A DNA stretch of 64,000 nucleotides from Asterias amurensis (GCF_032118995.1 NC_092657.1:8867391-8931390), one strand, 5' to 3'. Positions 35,055-46,590 are shown, counted from the stretch's first letter. Notes: generated by a model from the letters alone, not told the origin. Translations and numbers: made by a program.

Positions 35055-35330
35055 TCATAGATTTCATTAAACTTACAGGGTTTGAAGATAATGATAGTGG
35101 AAAGCTTCACTTCAAATATTACTTACTGAGGTGCTGTAGTTTTTGAGAAATGAGTAAAACAATTTCATGAAAATATGTTTGTAAATGATTAAAATAATTT
35201 TCGTGCCATGAGACGATAATTATTTTCATTACATTTCTACTATCATTATTTTCAAACTGTGTAAGTTTAGTGTAAATCTGTGGACATTGTGTTTTTTGTC
35301 CTGAAAAAGTTACATAGACCCTTTAAGCAG
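35055..35330 (+). repeat. Repeat V, longest copy, in an intron
   Basis: Runs from AAACTTACAGGGTTTGAAGA to GTTACATAGACCCTTTAAG, with CTGAGGTGCTGTAGTTTTTG and GTGGACATTGTGTTTTTTGT inside. Related pieces occur at 10820 and 15775. Palindromic sub-segments (TAATTATTTTCATTAC region) suggest a MITE. Confidence 0.5.
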
Positions 35331-37064
35331 AGTTATTCTGGTAAGAAAAGGTTGTCCTGTAAAAATTGGTGACGAGTTGCCATCTTTTGTTACACTCAAT
35401 GAAATAAGCTATGGAATTATTCAGCTCATATTTTCTTCTTCTTGTTATTTTTTTAGTTAAAGAAGCAATAACATGGATGAAACATAATGAAGAACCAAAG
35501 GCATTGTTATTTAAAATACATGGGCAACACCTGTAAACCACGTTACAACTGGATAAAGAAAGATCAACCAACTACAGCAGAGATCCTGGAGGCTTATCCT
35601 CGCCTGTTAGATCCAGGAATTGTAAGTTGCATAGAATTTTTAGTTTTTGCACTGTTTTTTCTTTTTTTTTGAAATGGGCAGACAAAGATCTTTTTTTTTT
35701 AAGTTGAGCATTCTCAACAGTTTTACATATCGGCATGAACAGTGACCTATGATGTAGTTAAGCTGAATGTTAGTACATAGAGACAACATATTGAACCTGA
35801 TGAAATTCAAACTGTATTTAAAAGTAGTTGCAAGAAGGTTAGCAAAATTTATTTGTGTCTGAATCAAAAATCAAATGAGGATGGAAATGGTTGCCTCGAC
35901 CAAAATTGCCCGTGTTGGTTTTTACCCTTGCACCGAGTTCTGTGAAAAACAGATGCTGATTAAAAGTGTACCCCAATGCAAATTTAATACGTAACATATA
36001 TCGATGCTGTACTCACTTCTAAAACATGCTAGTTAGAAAATACTAGTTATACAGCTAACACACATCAGTGTACATGGGTGAAACCATACCAAAATACTTA
36101 TTAAATTTTGTATCCCCAATGGAAATATGACATCATATAAATTTCATAGATGACAAATTGCATTAAGGTTTGTACGAAATACTAATAATCTAATAAATTG
36201 CTTATAACTTAAAAAAAAATAAAAGGTATGGTAATGAGTCAAGTACCCTCGAGGAAAAGTGGCACCCTCGGCTGCGCTTCGGGTGCCCTTTCCCCCCTCG
36301 GGTGTACAATACGCCATTGACCTCGTCACAGCGTGCAACAATTGTATAATGAAATAATCATCCTCGAGGGCTTAACGACCAAGAAGCCAAAATAAACCCA
36401 AAACACTTGTTTTAAAAGCACAATGGACCCCCATACTTCTTGAAAACAAATGTGGCTTTAGAATCCACTTGACCCCATTTATTTTTTAAGCCCCATCTTC
36501 AGCTATTTAATTTTGTGCCCACTATTTTATGTACGTTCTTTTATGTAAAATTTGAATCTGTATTTTTTTTTTAACACAGGAAGGTACCGACATCCAGCAT
36601 TATATGGCTAGCATTCCAGCGAAAGAACGCCCACAGCCCTTCATACTTCTTCTCAGAGGAAGTAGATACAACCCGAACCATGTCTTCATGGTTGTGGAGA
36701 GAAAGGCGGTATTGTGTTCTTCGATTCTCCAAGCAGTCGACATATGTATGAAGATGATTTATGTACTGGATGTTGACTTTCAACCACAGTGTAGTGCAGT
36801 GTGGCACATGCTGCAACACATGGCTTACCTATTGCCACCAGGTGCCCTAGCAGGTGTCGCATTGATCAACTTCCGAACTTGGCCGAGTCATCTACCTGAG
36901 GCCTACGTAGGGTTCTCGAAAAGATGCAGACAGTCATCACTGGAGAAAAATGTTTTTGATTGGTGCCATTTGTCAATAGAATATTTGGCGCTTTTTTGAC
37001 ATACTTTTAACCTAGTTTGTTAAAATAAGATGTAAATTTTGTTGTGGATGAATGAGGGAAAAAA

Positions 37065-37170
37065 GAGTAGGCGACGAGCTCTAAAAGGGCCATGCGATGA
37101 AGGCCTGAGCTAAAGGCGAGGACCTTTCCTAGGCCATAACCCTGCCAGTTTTAAAAAGCTGTAAAAGAAC
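37065..37170 (-). repeat. Fragment shared with 24320-24400
   Basis: AGTAGGCGACGAGCTCTAAAA and CTGCCAGTTTTAAAAAGCTG correspond to GTAGGCGAGGAGCTCTTAAA and its neighbourhood at 24325. The arrangement shows a short inverted or hairpin-like repeat family linked to MITE I copies at both sites. Confidence 0.45.
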
Positions 37171-37235
37171 TTGTCGCAACTCTTTTATTCTTTTAACCAC
37201 GAACATTTAAGCACGTACAAAACATGGTTTATAAA

Positions 37236-37625
37236 CCATGACAATTTAATGGCACTGGACATAATTTTGGGGTCATTATCAAAGACCAGTCTTCTTACTT
37301 GGTGTATCTCAACATCTGCACAGAATAACAAACTTGTGAAAATTTTGACTCAATTTATCGTCGAATAATTGAGAGAATAATGGAACAAAAAACACCCTCG
37401 TCTCACGAGTTTTGTGTTTCAAATGCCTTGAATTCGAGACCTCAGCTGAGGTTTCTTTTTCAATTCAAATATTTAAGTGAGAAGGTACCTCTTTCTGAAT
37501 AACTAACTTTCTTCAGAGGTGCCTTTTCTCAAAACATTGTATACTACTAACAGCTTTTTAGTGCTTGTTAATAAGTACGTTATGTTAACAATTATTTTGA
37601 GTAATTACCAAGAGTGTAAATCTTG
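37236..37625 (-). mobile_element. MITE family I, diverged copy
   Basis: It begins with GGCACTGGACA, a diverged terminal repeat. It contains CAAAGACCAGTCTTCTTACT, TGGTGTATCTCAACAT and CTCGTCTCACGAGTTTTGTG and ends with TTTTGAGTAATTACCAAGAG. These match, in inverted order, the copy at 62463 and the fragment at 24460. Confidence 0.6.
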
Positions 37626-37708
37626 AAAACATGGTTCATGGCCATGAAAATTGAAAGCATCATTTACCATTTTTATTAAAACTCATTTTGAATGGTTTAT
37701 AGACATAC

Positions 37709-38098
37709 TTAAAGGAACACGTTGCCTTGGATCGGTCGAGTTTGTCTTTGAAAAGCGTTTTGTGACCGTTTGTTATAGAATGCATATGGTTAGAAAGATG
37801 ATGTAAAAGTAGAATACAATGATCTACACAAATATGCCTCAAAATTGCGAGGTTTTTCTTTTTACCTCGTCCAATAAAACGGTCGGCCATTTATTGCAGT
37901 CAAAATTTTGACTCCCATAAATGGCCGACCGTGATAGTTCGCGACGTAAAAAGAAAAACATGCAATTTCGAGTGATACTTGTGTGGATCATTATATTTTA
38001 CTTTTAAAATATCTTTCCAACCATATACATTTCATACCAAATGGTTTCAAACGCTTTTTATAAACCAACTCGTCCGATCCAGGCAACGTGTTCCTTAA
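37709..38098. mobile_element. Foldback MITE family II, copy 2
   Basis: 390-bp palindrome with ends TTAAAGGAACACGTTGCC and GGCAACGTGTTCCTTAA. The arms meet at GAGTCAAAATTTTGACTCCC near 37898-37917. It is about 4.3 kb from copy 1 and better preserved at the centre (ATGGCCGACCGTG versus CGGTCGGCCAT). It lies downstream of the last SAMD3-like exon. Confidence 0.88.
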
Positions 38099-38104
38099 AA
38101 AAAA

Positions 38105-38405
38105 ACATGTTTCATGGTTTATATGATTTTATGGTTTGTAAACCATAATTTCAAAACTTTAATTGCATGTATATTCATGTATGTAAACCATACAATAGTT
38201 GAAAGAATATGCTAGGGTTTACATATAAAACATGCAAAGAAAACATTAAACGATTTGACAAAGGGCACTATATTGGGTGCCGTTTTTTTTACCAATATTG
38301 TTTTCAATGATGGTTTATATACCATGCAAATCGTTTGTTCACAAATGATGGTTTATAAACCCAAAAATTCCTATTTTCTCAAACCATGGTTTATAAACCA
38401 TAAAA
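38105..38405. repeat. Cluster of the 16-bp palindrome ATGGTTTATAAACCAT
   Basis: Complete or one-to-two-mismatch copies occur near 38109, 38141, 38186, 38310, 38349 and 38385. Further copies lie at about 37226 and in a second cluster at 42678-42783. The intervening sequence is not repeated, so this is not a classical tandem array. Confidence 0.7.
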
Positions 38406-39386
38406 ACTGTACACTCACAAATCAAGGTTCAAACTGAACATTGGTTTCATTCAAACTCCTCAAGCATTCGTGTTGTGCTATAGGGAGTAGCTGCCTGGAG
38501 TGAGTGATGCCCACTGATCCTGTTTCATTCGTTTAAGTGTTCGTTTACGAGAAGACCATGCAAAATATTCAAAAATCGACAAGGTAAGGGGGTCAGCGAT
38601 TTAAACTCAAATCTTGGCTATTTGATCCCCACCTGGGACCATAACACCTGGTGGAGCAGCTCGCTCAAAAATCTTACAGTGGCCAAGTACGGGCACCAAC
38701 TAGTTTCAGCGCAAAATTGACACTTCCGGGGAGTTTATTTGTAGTGTTTCTGGCGTACTGTTAGAGCCCCGTTAATTCCATTAAACTGTATCAATTTTTG
38801 TCGACATATACATCGAAAGAAAGAGCTCATCGTCCTCTTCACGATGAAATAATACAAAAATGTGTGAAAATTTTCACTTTAGATATCTAGGCATTAGGAA
38901 AACACTTGACAGTTCTACTAAGGAAATAAGCCATCTACGCAGTTAACCATAACTTAATTAGTGCAGGGCTGAGTGTCAACAAATTTGGTGGAAGTATAGT
39001 TTAGATATCCAACCACAATAATAAAAAATTAAAACATTGCCAGCTCTTCTTGATTTTGATTGCCAAGGGTCAACAAAGATGGAAAAGTTCATAAGTATCT
39101 GTATCAAACCTACATACAGTCCTGAGTAAAGTATTGCTTGCCTTTAATTTACGTCTGGAATAGGATGTTATATAAATTAAACAAATACATCAACAAAGAT
39201 GATACATAAGTTTTTGCAAGTTTTGTGTATTAAGGTGGATGGGAGAGTTTTGTTTGCAGCAACGACCGTGATAATGGAAGTGGAACGTCCAGAACCGCCC
39301 ACCCAGTTAGCGCGAAGTACCGCAAGAGGGCGCCCCACATTGCATTGCAACCCCCCCCCCCCCCCCCAATCGCGAGCGATGTCAAC

Positions 39387-41207
39387 ATGTCAGCCATGGA
39401 TATGGCGGCCGTATCGCTGCAGTGTGATTTTTATAATCTTGAGCATTGCAAAGACATCGAGTGTGGTGTATATCCCTCTTATCCGCGAGAGAGCAATACC
39501 GTGCATCTTCGTCAATGCACAAAAAACATACGGAGCCATTTGCAGAAGTGGAAAGTTGCTGCACATGATGTGAATGTCGAGTGGAAGTTGATCCTCCTGC
39601 GATGTGGGTTATTCGACGTTGATGCTTACAACAGTGATAAGACGATATGCCCGGCACATCGGTACAAGTTAGGGTTGAGTTGGACATCAACAAGGAAATG
39701 CTGTCATCCACTCCATGAAGGGAAAGGCAAACCATGTCGTGGTGCGAATAAAACAACTAGTCGTGAGGTGGGATAACCTTCCGCACGTCGCCACCAAGTT
39801 ATCCGCCGTTAACTAACTCCAAAACCACATAATTTGTTTCTTACCTGAGAAGAAGGGTTACCGCATATACATCAACAGTTTGTAAACAATGGTCAAAATT
39901 GGGCCGTTTTTGACTTCCAGTGACATTGAACTCCGCCATGTTTATGCTGTTTGTGTGTGTGAGTGTTGTTATAACGGGTTCTCCGTTACGTTATTGTTCG
40001 GATTCCGCAAACAGGACAAGGGCTACAACGGATTTGACGATACAAAATACAATAATTACAGATGATTTATTATATACCTGTGCTCAGCTCACAGGAGCCA
40101 TCTTGTCAACACCGTGTATTCAATCCCACATAGTATTTGGCATTCATGGTGCGCCTAATGGGCAAGTACCTCTCAATAGTAAAGTATGAATACAAAGTGT
40201 CCGCTACAGAATTGTAAACACGCTTCTTCATAAGCACATACTTGTTTCATCCTTGCTTTATGCAGCATACAGTATCTCACTGGATTTATTCAATTTCTCA
40301 AATTTTCAGCAAACGTGCGAGTCTTCATCAACTGATGACAATGTTACACATGATCTAGGTGCATTTGACTCTTCTTGGGCTCCAACCCCCCGACCAAAGA
40401 ATGTGGAGTTGCAATCCCTGAACACTTTCCTTATCCAGAGTGGAAGGTCTCCTGTTGATGGACAGCTTCGTCGACCATTAGAAGAAGCATCTGATAGTAC
40501 CATCCGTTATTATAGAAGAAAGGCAAAGGAAGCTTTTGGTTTAGTTCTCAATTGTTTGGCACCTGGTAAAGAAGATGGGCTTATGAAGATCACAGTTGGT
40601 GAAAAAGCTGCTGACTTATCACAAAGTGATCAAGATGTTGACAGCAGTACCAGCTCTCTAGTTGTGTGCTATCAAGCTGCAGACAACTGGTGTACCAAAC
40701 GACATATTTTATAAATATTGGCCCACAACATGACAAACATTACATTGTTACTTTGCATGTCAGTGGGCTGAAAAGATTGGCGAGATGCAAGCTGGCCCTT
40801 CTTGTTCCAGTACAGGTGTTGGGACTGTCAGTTCGGGAGCAGCTTCGGCCTCTATGTCCCAGGCAATCCTTCCTGGCTGGGCTCGCAAGATTTTGCTTGC
40901 TCAGTTCATGATTGGCGCCAATACAGGAAAAAAGGAAAACCCAGAAACTGTGTCCCGGCGATTGAAAAGTCACTTTCACAGAGATGACTGGTTGACTACC
41001 CAACAGATAGCCAGCTATTTTTCACGTCTTGCTCTCCTACAAAAATCTGGGACACTGCCATCAAAGAGCTGGACTGATGTGCAAAATAATGCTGTAGAAT
41101 TGGTAGAAACCAGGTTCTCGTGGATGCTGTACAGAACCAGTGTGAGCTTTGAGGCATTTAAATGCATGATGCCATCGGACGCTTATCAAGTGTTCGTTTT
41201 TGATTAA
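39387..41207 (+). pseudogene. Three-part gene of unknown function, apparently broken
   Basis: Exon 1 (39387-39767) starts at ATGTCAGCC, or at one of two nearby ATGs. It encodes a cysteine/histidine-rich region of about 127 residues ending in ICPAHRYKLGLSW, CCHPLHEG and a GAG/GTGGGA donor. Exon 2 starts after TTTTCAG at 40310, in phase, with LQSLNTFLIQSGRSPVD, RPLEEASDSTIRYYRRKAKE and VVCYQAADNWCTKRHIL, then TAA at 40712. A third open frame, 40785-41207, reads LKSHFHRDDWLTTQQIASYF SRLALLQ and continues to a stop. Exon 1 'C..HR..LG..W....C..P.H' and the exon 2/3 motifs are ones I recall from multi-copy uncharacterised proteins of cnidarians and fish. No function is known to me. The stop and frame change between exons 2 and 3 suggest decay, but a missed small intron is possible. 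Confidence 0.55.
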
Positions 41208-41518
41208 ACAGTCAGTACTACTCTTCCATTTTTTATTTTTTTTAAATCTCAAAATGTTGATGGTCTCAAACTACACCTAGCCAATTAGCTTTCCAATTGT
41301 CTCGTTACCATCAGGGCTGATTTTCACACCCCAAAAAATCATTCACTCAATGGCCAGTACTGCTTTCAACTGTGATGCCGTTTGAGTATTATCTTTGGTG
41401 TAATACTTGTACCACTCTATCTTGACTGTATACATGTACATGTAGTCAGGGAATACCACACACAGGTAGTGTGAAGGTAAAAACTAAAACATATTGAACT
41501 GTTGCACTCATGATGTCA

Positions 41519-41528
41519 ATAAATAAAA
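41519..41528 (+). terminator. Polyadenylation signal, overlapping AATAAA pair
   Basis: AATAAATAAA lies about 310 bp after the stop at 41207 and is followed within 60 bp by T/GT-rich sequence. This suits the 3' end of the preceding plus-strand gene. Confidence 0.5.
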
Positions 41529-41539
41529 CCATTGACACT

Positions 41540-43500
41540 TATTGTGTTTTTCTCTAAACTATAATAAAGTCCTGGTGTGTTTATTTTGTTATCTAATGTT
41601 TTCTAATTAACTTATTCTGAAGAGGATATTGGCTTTGCAGTACTGCAAATGCCTGACAAGGACCAAATAACTGGCACTGATAGCTACTCATGTGATCATA
41701 CAAATCAGAAAGGGTGAAAGGCTTGGAGGAGGGGGCTATAATTAAAATATAAATCAGGATTTGATATGACAAACTAACAAAACATTTAAATATAAGGTCA
41801 GTGTCTGAATCCTGAGGAAATTGGTCATGTTTACCAAAATTGCTTAAAGATTCAGGAACCAACATAATTGTTTCATGTAGGGTGATGAGAGGTTTGCTTC
41901 ATGTCCAATGCATCGAGACTACCGTTGAAAACGAGGCAATCGCAAATCACAAGAGGTACCAGTTTTGAATGATGCAATGTTAAACCGCCATTATAAGGCA
42001 AAACAGGCACCTGCCATTTCAAACAAAAAACTGCTGGCAAATATTTTATTGATGCTACCTAAGGACCATAATAAGACCTCTCTTTCACCTGAATGTCATT
42101 GCTCACAGACCTGCACTAGTGACTCTACAGCGACACAAAGATGTGACGCAATTTTGGGGGTACCCTTAAATGAAGAGTTACTGTTGCCTCTTAAGAGTCT
42201 TGGTTTTCAAAAATTTTGAGTTCGTGGTTTAGGTCAGGATACTAACCAAAGACCCTGCAAAATTCATTGCTCTACTGTATTCCACCTTTCAGCAGCAAGC
42301 GTTTAAACTTTTGTAGTCAAAAATCTTCAAAAACGCAATTTTTTCACTAAAAAACACATTTTTTGCTATTTTTTCTGTTAGGGAGGTCGGATTGGCCAAA
42401 TATTGTGCACAGCCTCAAGGCGACCTATGACCCACCTACGACCAAAATTTCAGCCAAATCCGTTGACCCCCACCTTATCACGGACTGCATGGTCCTCTCA
42501 TGGACAGGCTCTTAATAACAGTAACAGCCGTTGATCACTTCCAGCTAGCTTGTGGTGTTTTGTTCATGCAAGTCTTTGGGGGTACACTCATCTACTCATG
42601 ACGCATACTCCATATTACACAGACACAAACATAAAGTCAATGTGGGATGGAGTTTGAATGAAACCCATTTTCATTTTTATGGCTTATAAACCACGATTCA
42701 TGAGTGCAAGTTGTTAATGGTTATAAACCATGTTCTGAAGGTTCTTAAAATGTGCAGTTGTGCATGGTTTGATAAACCATAAACCCAAAGTAAAAAAATA
42801 ATAATAATAATAATATGAAGTACGTAGCATACAAACAAATGTTTTCAAAGTTTAAGCCTATATAAAATAAAATAAACACAAACCACAAAAGAAGGGCTAA
42901 TTAATTCCGAACAAAATTCTCAGAAGTTACAATGTATTTAAAAGATAAATATTAGAAAGTAACGCATTAAGTAACGCAGTAAGTATTTCCATAACAAATG
43001 CAATAGTAATGCTGCCTATGTTATGCTTGTTAACTGCTGAGTAACTTTTACATATATTCATCTTCTAAATACATTTACTTTGAGAATATATCTGTAAATG
43101 TTTTGAAATTATAGAAATTATTTGTATCTTTTGTGGTTTGTTGTTTAATTTATAAACACTTTGAAAACCATCTTTCGTATATACTTGATTTTATTTGAAA
43201 TCTTTGCCCAAATGGCCACGAATACCAGCACGAGTTATGGAATCCTCACGTTTCAACATAGAAACAAAAAGGTTAAAAAAAAACAATATAAAATAATTGC
43301 ACAAAAAGACAGCACTTATTTCCACCAAAGAAAAACAAAATGCAAATTCGTGTAGTTACTAACTGTGTATGTGTTGATCAAATTATTTGTGATGTTTTAA
43401 GTGTTATTAATAAAAATCACAATACAATTTAATTTCAAACCAAGGTTTCTGAATTGTATATTTATTGTGTCTATTTCACTTTTATTTGGGGATCTAGAAC
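41540..43500. other. No gene recognised; second ATGGTTTATAAACCAT cluster
   Basis: The palindrome recurs near 42680, 42718 and 42766. Short frames at 41593-41865 (minus) and 41965-42219 (plus) show no domain features. Confidence 0.4.
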
Positions 43501-43503
43501 TAC

Positions 43504-43830
43504 AAAGTAAACCACAACTATTGTGTAAACCATAAGCAATAACTGTGTGAACGGTTTCCACAACTAAATGTGTAAACTAAATTTGCACATTGTTGTGTAG
43601 AAATAGTATAAAGTAATACACAACTATTGTGTAAAACATCGGCAATAACTGTGTAAACGGTTTCCACAACTAATTGTGTAAATAAAATTTACACATTGTT
43701 GTGTACAATCACACAACTGTTGTTTAAAAACTACCCAACTGGGGCTGGTAAACCGTTTACACAACAGTTGCTAGGTTCATATAGTAAACAGGGGTTGTGT
43801 AAAATTTTACACAAGTTGTGTAAAATTTTA
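43504..43830. repeat. 106-bp tandem duplication rich in TTGTGTAAAC motifs
   Basis: The segment at 43504-43609 is repeated at 43610-43715. Both begin AAAGTAA..ACACAACTATTG or a close variant and contain AACGGTTTCCACAACTAA. Single and inverted copies of GTTTACACAAC and TTGTGTAAAATTTTACACAA continue to 43830, immediately before a recombinase-like exon. Such clusters resemble subterminal repeats of a mobile element. Confidence 0.7.
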
Positions 43831-43852
43831 CGCAACGGAAATAACAGTGCAG

Positions 43853-44035
43853 TTAAGTCTTATTCATATGCCTTTAACAAATGGTCAGCAAGGGCAACCA
43901 AATATGGTATGAAACCCATTGAGGCAGATTCCTACCACATTTCATCGTACTTAGTCTACCTCATCCAGCTCCATTTCAGCTATATCATGGGCTCACAGAA
44001 TAGCTGGAGCGAATGAACCTACTCAGATGCCTCTG
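43853..44035 (+). pseudogene. Tyrosine-recombinase-like exon (core-binding domain)
   Basis: After GTGCAG at 43852 the exon reads VKSYSYAFNKWSARATKYGM, then KPIEADSYHISSYLVYLIQL HFSYIM. The pattern 'T..Y..AF..W..W....G..P..A....V..YL..L' is the N-terminal core-binding domain of eukaryotic tyrosine recombinases of the DIRS/Ngaro/Crypton type. Near 43988 the frame slips, and the other frame continues AHRIAGANEPTQMPL, matching the next helix. A CTG/GTAAAT donor lies at 44035. The catalytic domain with R..H..R..Y is not found downstream within several kb. This is a fragment with one frameshift. Confidence 0.5.
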
Positions 44036-44188
44036 GTAAATATATACCAGTGAGTTACCGGTTGCGTCCGCCTGTTTAAAGTCCCGTACCGAAAGCATGT
44101 TTCAAATGTAATAATTGAGAAAGCCTGATCCCGAGCCTCAACCTAAGCCGTGGTCTCGAAAAAGGCATAAATTAATTTGATTAAAACT

Positions 44189-44220
44189 AGCGGGAAACCC
44201 GCGCTTAGCGCGGGTCCCGC
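44189..44220. repeat. GC-rich hairpin
   Basis: CCCGCGC at 44198-44204, loop TTA, then GCGCGGG forms a perfect 7-bp stem, with outer GCGGG and CCCGC pairing again. It is preceded by ACTAG in otherwise AT-rich DNA. Very similar 'CTAGCGG..CCCGCGC' hairpins occur in many invertebrate genomes as repeats or rolling-circle element ends; assignment here is inference. Confidence 0.5.
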
Positions 44221-45725
44221 AAGAATTCCGCACTCTTCTGACTTCACAAAGCACCAAGATTGATCTTAACTTTGTATCAAATTTTTCCCCGTTCAGTGTA
44301 TTATTTTCGAGTCCCGTATCATTTATTAGTCCCTTTTATTTTCTCCTTTCCCGTATTCCATAGCTTTTTTACATAATCAGTCTTACAAAGGAAATGTGTG
44401 TTCTTAATAACTCCACATCACTTCGGGAAGCTAACCGACAGACAATACCTGCTCAGACCGGTTGCTGACCCATTTATTTATACTTCTTCGAAACAATACA
44501 ATGAAGCCTGGACGATATGACGATAATATCGTCACGATACGATATTAAAATAATATCGCCAATATCGATGTTGATTTTCAATTTCTCGAAATATCGTCTC
44601 AAAACGATACTTTTTTTTCCCACGGATTTCTTACAATCTCACAGGTAAACAAGCTTCATTAGGGCTGATGCCGTCTTTTACGACGTCGAATGAAAACATG
44701 TGGCGGTTATAAGCAGATGTTAATGGAGTGTTATATACCGAATAATGTGTTGTTGTTGTTTTTTGGTCCAAAAAGTGATAACCTTCGTGTTTGTTTTTGT
44801 GTATACTTGTTTTCACTGCAGTCCCTTTTGGCAAAGCTAAACGGACCCTATCCGAGCGATGGGGGTACATGATGTGGGCAGGGAGTTATAGAAAACAAAG
44901 GTAGCTCCACGGTATGGGGAACAAGAACTGACACATTTGGCTGGTAGACCAATCAGTTGTGAAGTCATACATTGACTACCAGATGGGTTAGTGATGAAGG
45001 GTCAACGCGGGTTGTGTTCACGAAGTGAAGGCCACGGGCAATAATGGTTACAGATTAGGATAATATTAGATTTTATTGTCACACTTTACTCCATTACTAT
45101 TCATTTAACGTTTAATCTTCACATAAAACGGGGGGGGGGGTATGACCATTTTCAGAAACCTAGGATATACGCCGCAGTTTAACTAGTCCGTACAGAGTAT
45201 GTTTTCCGCTCGGGTCTTTGTTGGTCGGTCCGACAACTAAAGGCAAGTTGGAACACGATGAAAATGTAGCAGACGACAACAGAACTACTGGACTCGTACA
45301 CTCTTGGTCGAGGGGTGTTATTTACGCTAGTTCTTTGGGTCGAAAAATGTGAAATTCATACTTGGTCGCAATAAAAAAAATAATCACGATATATCAAAGT
45401 TCAATAACGTATCGTCTTACTGTGATGTCTTGCACTTTGACCTCCCAGCTTGCTGTTTGTGCTGGTAAAAAGAAAGAAAAAATGGGGGGGGGGTCTTCGA
45501 CACACACCCCCCATCAAGCATCCTATAATACAACGACCCACCCGAGCCATGATCCACATGATCCACACAACCTGTGGATCATGATCCACCTTATAAAAAC
45601 GGGGTCATATACGCCTTACATACTACTCCCGTTGGTCATTACAAACTTCTGTATTGAATTCAGCATTCCAGTTAAGAACCAAGGTTTTTACAAACCTGAT
45701 TATTGGCTCCTTCTATTTGAGGTTA
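44221..45725. other. No gene recognised
   Basis: Contains a CGATAT-rich patch (44517-44610), a G10 tract at 45129 and a G8 tract at 45485, and an inverted TGGATCATGATCCA-type motif near 45545-45590. No coding sequence could be supported. Confidence 0.4.
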
Positions 45726-45730
45726 CACAC

Positions 45731-45959
45731 CTATGTTCCGACACCCCTATGTTCCGACACCCCAATGTTCCGACAACTCGGCTTATATTCCGACACCCCT
45801 ATGTTCCGACACCCCTATATTCCGACACCCCTATATTCCGACACCCCTATATTCCGACACCCCTATATTCCGACACCCCTATGTTCTGACAATTGAAACT
45901 ATATTCCGACACCCCTATGTTCTGACACCCCTATATTCCGACACCCCTATGTTCTGACA
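45731..45959 (+). repeat. 16-bp minisatellite cluster, second locus
   Basis: About 13 copies of TATGTTCCGACACCCC alternating with TATATTCCGACACCCC, interrupted at about 45775 and 45890 by ACAACTCGGCT and ACAATTGAAAC. Three units make 48 bp, so all frames on this strand code for 16-residue repeats; these ORFs are artefacts. Confidence 0.9.
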
Positions 45960-46590
45960 AGTTGTTCCCGCACATTATTACTCAGTTGATCAATAACAAA
46001 AACACAACTTGTATTACGTAAGGTTTCCCAGTAATTTTCGACCGGGATTTGGTTTGAACATTCATAAAATGAATTTGTACTATTTTAAAAAGTGATGGAA
46101 TCACGCATGCATTTAATTTTTTTGTGGTGGTTATACACACATGAGTACGGCTCCCCGAGGTAGCTGGCAATAAAATACTTGGTACTTTGCTATTGTAAGG
46201 TGCGCGCCGTGTTGATAACATTTCATGAGCCTTCAATTAATAAAAATTTCCAACCCTCTCCGCCGTTTATTGTGCCGATGTGTAATTTCTTTCCTTTGCC
46301 CCCCCCACCCACAATTTGTTTAAATAATAATAATAGTCATAATAATTTGTCAACAATTAATAACAATAAATAATTCAGTCCTACCACCCCCTCTATTACT
46401 CAGTACTCTTCTAAAGAAACCCGAATATTTGTAATAGCAGAATCTTCTTATACAAGTTAAACTCCCTTGTGGGACTACATAAAGATAGGTTACCGGTACG
46501 TTCATGAACTAAATTGCGAACATGTGTAGTTTCTTCAAGTCACACCGTTATTCTTTAAACAAAAATGGCTAACACTAAATATTGGTACAG

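Larger units (their letters stand above)
32947..36999 (+). pseudogene. SAMD3-like gene, six exons, one frameshift
   Basis: Six exons with AG/GT borders are visible: 32947-33012, 33202-33341, 34090-34177, 34642-34825, 35457-35621 and 36580-36999. Exons 2-3 give LLKGNQGDLVGKMKNDGVLL, RRKLVQTLVSHLIEKHGF and PSAYIKETMANSLVENYAFL KD, then GYEQWF. Exon 4 holds LEDRLRYVRMKHFKYMRE, and exon 5 WMKHNEEP and ILEAYPRLLDPGI. Exon 6 holds PFILLLRG, MVVERKAVL and MIYVLDVDF. This matches the body of SAMD3-like proteins, a family of unknown function, multi-copy in fish and invertebrates. In exon 5 the frame slips within an A run at about 35512, producing a stop. Either this is a young pseudogene or a base error. 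The N-terminal SAM domain is not adjacent; the half-SAM exon at 27242 could be its remote start. The last 30 residues look non-homologous. Confidence 0.68.

Noticed and set aside
45362..45957. ORFs of up to 175 residues with YSDTPIFRHPYIPTPL repeats
   Set aside because: The 16-bp minisatellite reads open in all three frames; the inverted cluster at 46.6 kb gives the same peptides on the other strand.
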